From positions 14,738,798 to 14,802,797 of the forward strand of contig NC_092194.1 in NCBI RefSeq assembly GCF_043641665.1: 64,000 bases of DNA, read 5' to 3'. The notes beneath the pieces are model-generated. The model had not been told where the DNA came from. It saw nothing but the letters and a program-made list of their open reading frames with translations, and ran no database searches. Shown here piece after piece: positions 61,181 through 64,000 of this stretch. Position 1 is the first letter of the stretch, and each line of letters opens with the position of its first letter. Origin of the DNA: Enoplosus armatus (Eukaryota; Chordata; Actinopteri; Centrarchiformes; Enoplosidae). The translations under genes were made by a program, and so were the position numbers.

Positions 61181-63827
61181 ATGAAGGTGAGCAAACATGC
61201 AAACATACAACCTAACAGAGCCTGTAGACTCTGTAACACATCAACAATCCATGAATATCTGTATTTTGATGGTGTTCAATATTAATAGGTTTAATATTAT
61301 GATTTATCTTGTTATGAACTTCCCTCATTGAGGACATTAAAGTCACTGCATGTTACATTTAATACTCATTCACTCCCATCTCTGCGTGAACCAGCCTCAT
61401 ATGTCTAGAATCACTCTGACAACTGAAAAATTCAAGAGCCTCTGCTGCTCTCTCTCTCTCCCTCTGTTGTTCTCTCCTCAGCAACTCTCTATATTTAGCC
61501 CCCTACATCGCTCCTCTAGATCCTCTCTCTCTCTGCAGTCAGTCAGCCTGTCTCGTCCCTCACTCCTGTCGGATTCCAGCACACAGAGCCATTGTAATGA
61601 TGGTGGTGCCGTGACTTGACCCGATTGCGGCCCCGACCTAAGGCTCTATGCTCACAGTTCACCAGTACTTCACTGCATCCTGTTTTAACTGGTAAAATGA
61701 CCTCTGACCCCACTTAAACCTCTAATACTGCACCTTTGGCACTAGTCCTGAAGCACACTCATGGCATATAGACTCTCCTTATGGTTTCCATTAACCAGAC
61801 TATAATGCATGTTTTTGCTTTCTGTCTCGCTCTCTATCTGTCTACTCTTTAAGTAAATTGCTCTCCAGTCCCAGATCGATTATACTTTGCCTGAGCCACG
61901 TGTTATCTCTGGGGCAAATGTAGCGAAGGGGAGACAGAGGGTTATAAATGACCTGCCAGCATTACAACCTACACCCACAAACACCCTCGTATTCCACCTC
62001 CTCCCCCTCTTTGTGTCCTCCTCCCCTCCCCCCCGTCTATTACTGGACAGACAGGAATGACCATGCATGACAACAAACTCCAGTGCTTTCTGTGTGCCGT
62101 AAACTGCATGTATGGTGAAAACACAGGTTAAGCACAGATGCTTCCACATATCTCTCCCTCTCTGTTTCACACTACCGTGCTCTATGAAATTCAAACCACA
62201 CCGCAGTCGTACTCTGGCCTCCAGCTTCGTCCATCACCTCTTCGTCAAGCTCCATTAAACCTCAGCCAACTTCAATAGTCACTTTAGCCTCAAACACGAC
62301 CCCTGACCTCATATCTCACACCATGCTCTCTAACCAACAGGAGCTGAAAGAGTACCGAAACATCCTGCCAAAGGAATGCCATTTGTTGAATTTCTTAGTG
62401 CAAGTTAAGAAAAAATAAATGGTGCTTCTGTAACGGTAGTTTCATTTTAAGTAAGCTAATACATAAGATCATTGTTAGCTTTTTGCGGCATCTGATTGGA
62501 TAAACGCACCATTTGTTCAACCTGGCAGCAATTCGGAAAACATCAAATGCATTAATTTCTGGATACATCTGAGGTAAGAAACAGGCCAGACTCATGCCTC
62601 ATATAGGCCTAACCTATTTTGGAAATCTGAAGAATAAATGGACTCTTAGTGGATGATTATCAAACTAAATTCTCCTGCTGACAGCTGAGCTTGTGAGATG
62701 TAGTCTGGTTTGCAGGATTGCCGAACAGCAACATTTTAAATGGAATAAATATCCAAATTCACATTGTGTCTTCTTTTTGGTTTTCTGACAACTTTGTTTA
62801 TGAATGCAATGGCTCTCAAATCTTGGTTGTTACGACATCCTTGATAATCGCAACAAAGATTAAGCAGACCCTGCTTGAAGCTGTATTGCCGCCTGACAAA
62901 AAGCATGACTTTTACAAAGCAACGTAGGCAAGGGCATATTGAGAGTGAAGGACTGACTATTTTAAACCATTTCAATCTCAGTCATTTGATTTTCAAACTG
63001 TACAAGCAGTGGGTTAAAACATGCAAAACCTCTCCTGTAGTCCTTTATATACAGTATAATCCCAAGGATCAAATCATGTGTTTCCACACACTGTTTCCTC
63101 CATGTATCAAGGACACTTTGCAGAGGCAAGGTTGGCAGGGTTGATTATAGCAAGAAGAAAAATGGGAGAAATTCCGACCATAATCTTTCATTACTGAACA
63201 TACAAAAGAGAGCATCCCAAGAGCATTTGGCCCAGACGCCTGAGCAGCTGTATCTGTGTGTGTGTGTCTGATAAAGACCTTGTTTCTGCTCGGGCGATCA
63301 CCGTGCCATTTGATTGAGGCATCGCCCTGGAGACAGTCTCTGATGAAGGACCCCTCCCTCTGAGACACGCTTCCGCCCCGACAAACACCGACCGCCGACC
63401 CAAACATATGATTACTGTCTGCAGGCATACACACATTCTGAACTTCAAACTGCACATTCAGCACACACTCATGACACTCAACTGAGCATCAATACACCTC
63501 GTTACATAAAAACACTCATAAGACGTTTGTGAGACTCTATAGTGTCAGCACTATCTGGCCAAAGCTTGTTTATTGTTTTGCTGCCTTATTTAAAACACAA
63601 GAGTGGCGTGGATGGATGGCTCGAGCTAATGACGGGTCACTGCTCTTATATAAGCTCTTATGTACTTTCTATTTACATCGTAGTGCTACGATGCAACACG
63701 TATATATCGTCCAGTCCGACACAGATTACGACCAAGGTTTTACTGGACATATCTTGCACAGAGTGACATATAAAGACAATAAAATGACATGATCATTGTT
63801 GTTGCACAGTCTAAAGGCACCTTAAGA

Positions 63828-64000
63828 GTCTACAGACATGCTAGCAGGTCTGTGAGGCTGTACTTAGGCACAGTGGTGCTTTGAGCTAAATGCTAATGTC
63901 AGCATCCTAACATGTTCAAAATGACAATGCTAACATGCAGATGTCAAGAAGTTATAATGTTTACCATGTTACCCATTTTAACTTATTGTGTTAGCATGCT
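63828..64000. repeat. Interspersed repeat family E, copy 3, inverted and cut by the window end
   Basis: GCTAAATGCTAATGTCAG, CATGCTAGCAGGTCTGTGAG and TAATGTTTACCATGTTACC are near reverse complements of blocks at 52750-52900. Confidence 0.65.

Larger units (their letters stand above)
58820..64000. other. Non-coding region upstream of the second myosin X coding exon
   Basis: On the minus strand this should be intron 1 or the 5' region of the myosin gene. I looked for a short exon encoding an MDNFFTE-like start and did not find one. Microsatellites, CT-rich runs (about 61446-61560) and family E repeats are present. Confidence 0.5.

Noticed and set aside
58820..64000. Search for the first coding exon of the myosin (MDNFFTE-like)
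   Set aside because: No ATG with a matching short peptide and a GT donor in phase 0 was recognised. It may be beyond the window or too diverged to see by eye.
1..64000. CRISPR arrays, operons, phage or bacterial-type systems
   Set aside because: The window is intron-rich vertebrate DNA. The tandem repeats seen are microsatellites without spacers.

Overview
The window looks like nuclear DNA from a spiny-rayed (percomorph) teleost. It has vertebrate multi-exon genes with short introns, many CA/GT microsatellites, and several families of short non-autonomous DNA transposons of the kind that litter percomorph genomes. All protein genes found lie on the minus strand, so they read from high to low coordinates. 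Assignment rests on reading splice junctions by eye and comparing translations with remembered vertebrate proteins; no database search was possible.

Layout, from low coordinates: (1) 1-1981, non-coding, 3' of tspear. (2) 1982-9213, tspear, 13 coding exons, 722 codons before the stop, apparently complete. (3) 9214-14020, non-coding, with a 942-bp DNA transposon ending in perfect 19-bp inverted repeats. (4) 14021-15637, sumo3, four exons, 94 residues, complete. (5) 15638-17674, sumo3 promoter side and likely pttg1ip 3' UTR. (6) 17675-23105, pttg1ip, seven exons, 165 residues, complete. (7) 23106-27883, non-coding, with a 1.2-kb nested MITE close to the pttg1ip start. (8) 27884-58819, a myosin-X gene, 42 visible coding exons giving 2073 residues plus stop; only the short first coding exon is missing. 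(9) 58820-64000, repeat-bearing non-coding DNA upstream of the second myosin exon.

The order tspear-sumo3-pttg1ip, all in one orientation, matches human 21q22.3 except that UBE2G2, which lies between TSPEAR and SUMO3 in human, is absent here. A myosin X gene follows; human MYO10 is on chromosome 5, so this is a lineage-specific junction or a teleost myo10-like paralogue. The genes do not form a pathway: Tspear is a secreted/surface EAR-repeat protein, Sumo3 a protein modifier, Pttg1ip a PSI-domain membrane protein, and myosin X a filopodial motor.

I found no new multi-gene system. The points most worth a second look are structural. A hAT-like MITE inserted so that its 8-bp target duplication is exactly the first eight bases of a myosin intron, duplicating the 5' splice site. 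Several other copies of the family lie within about 60 bp of splice sites, and one makes up most of a tspear intron. The myosin has a proline-rich tail insert, a shortened lever helix, a glycine-rich FERM insert, a 14-nt microexon and a GC-AG intron. Tspear carries a long charged insertion in its laminin-G-like domain.
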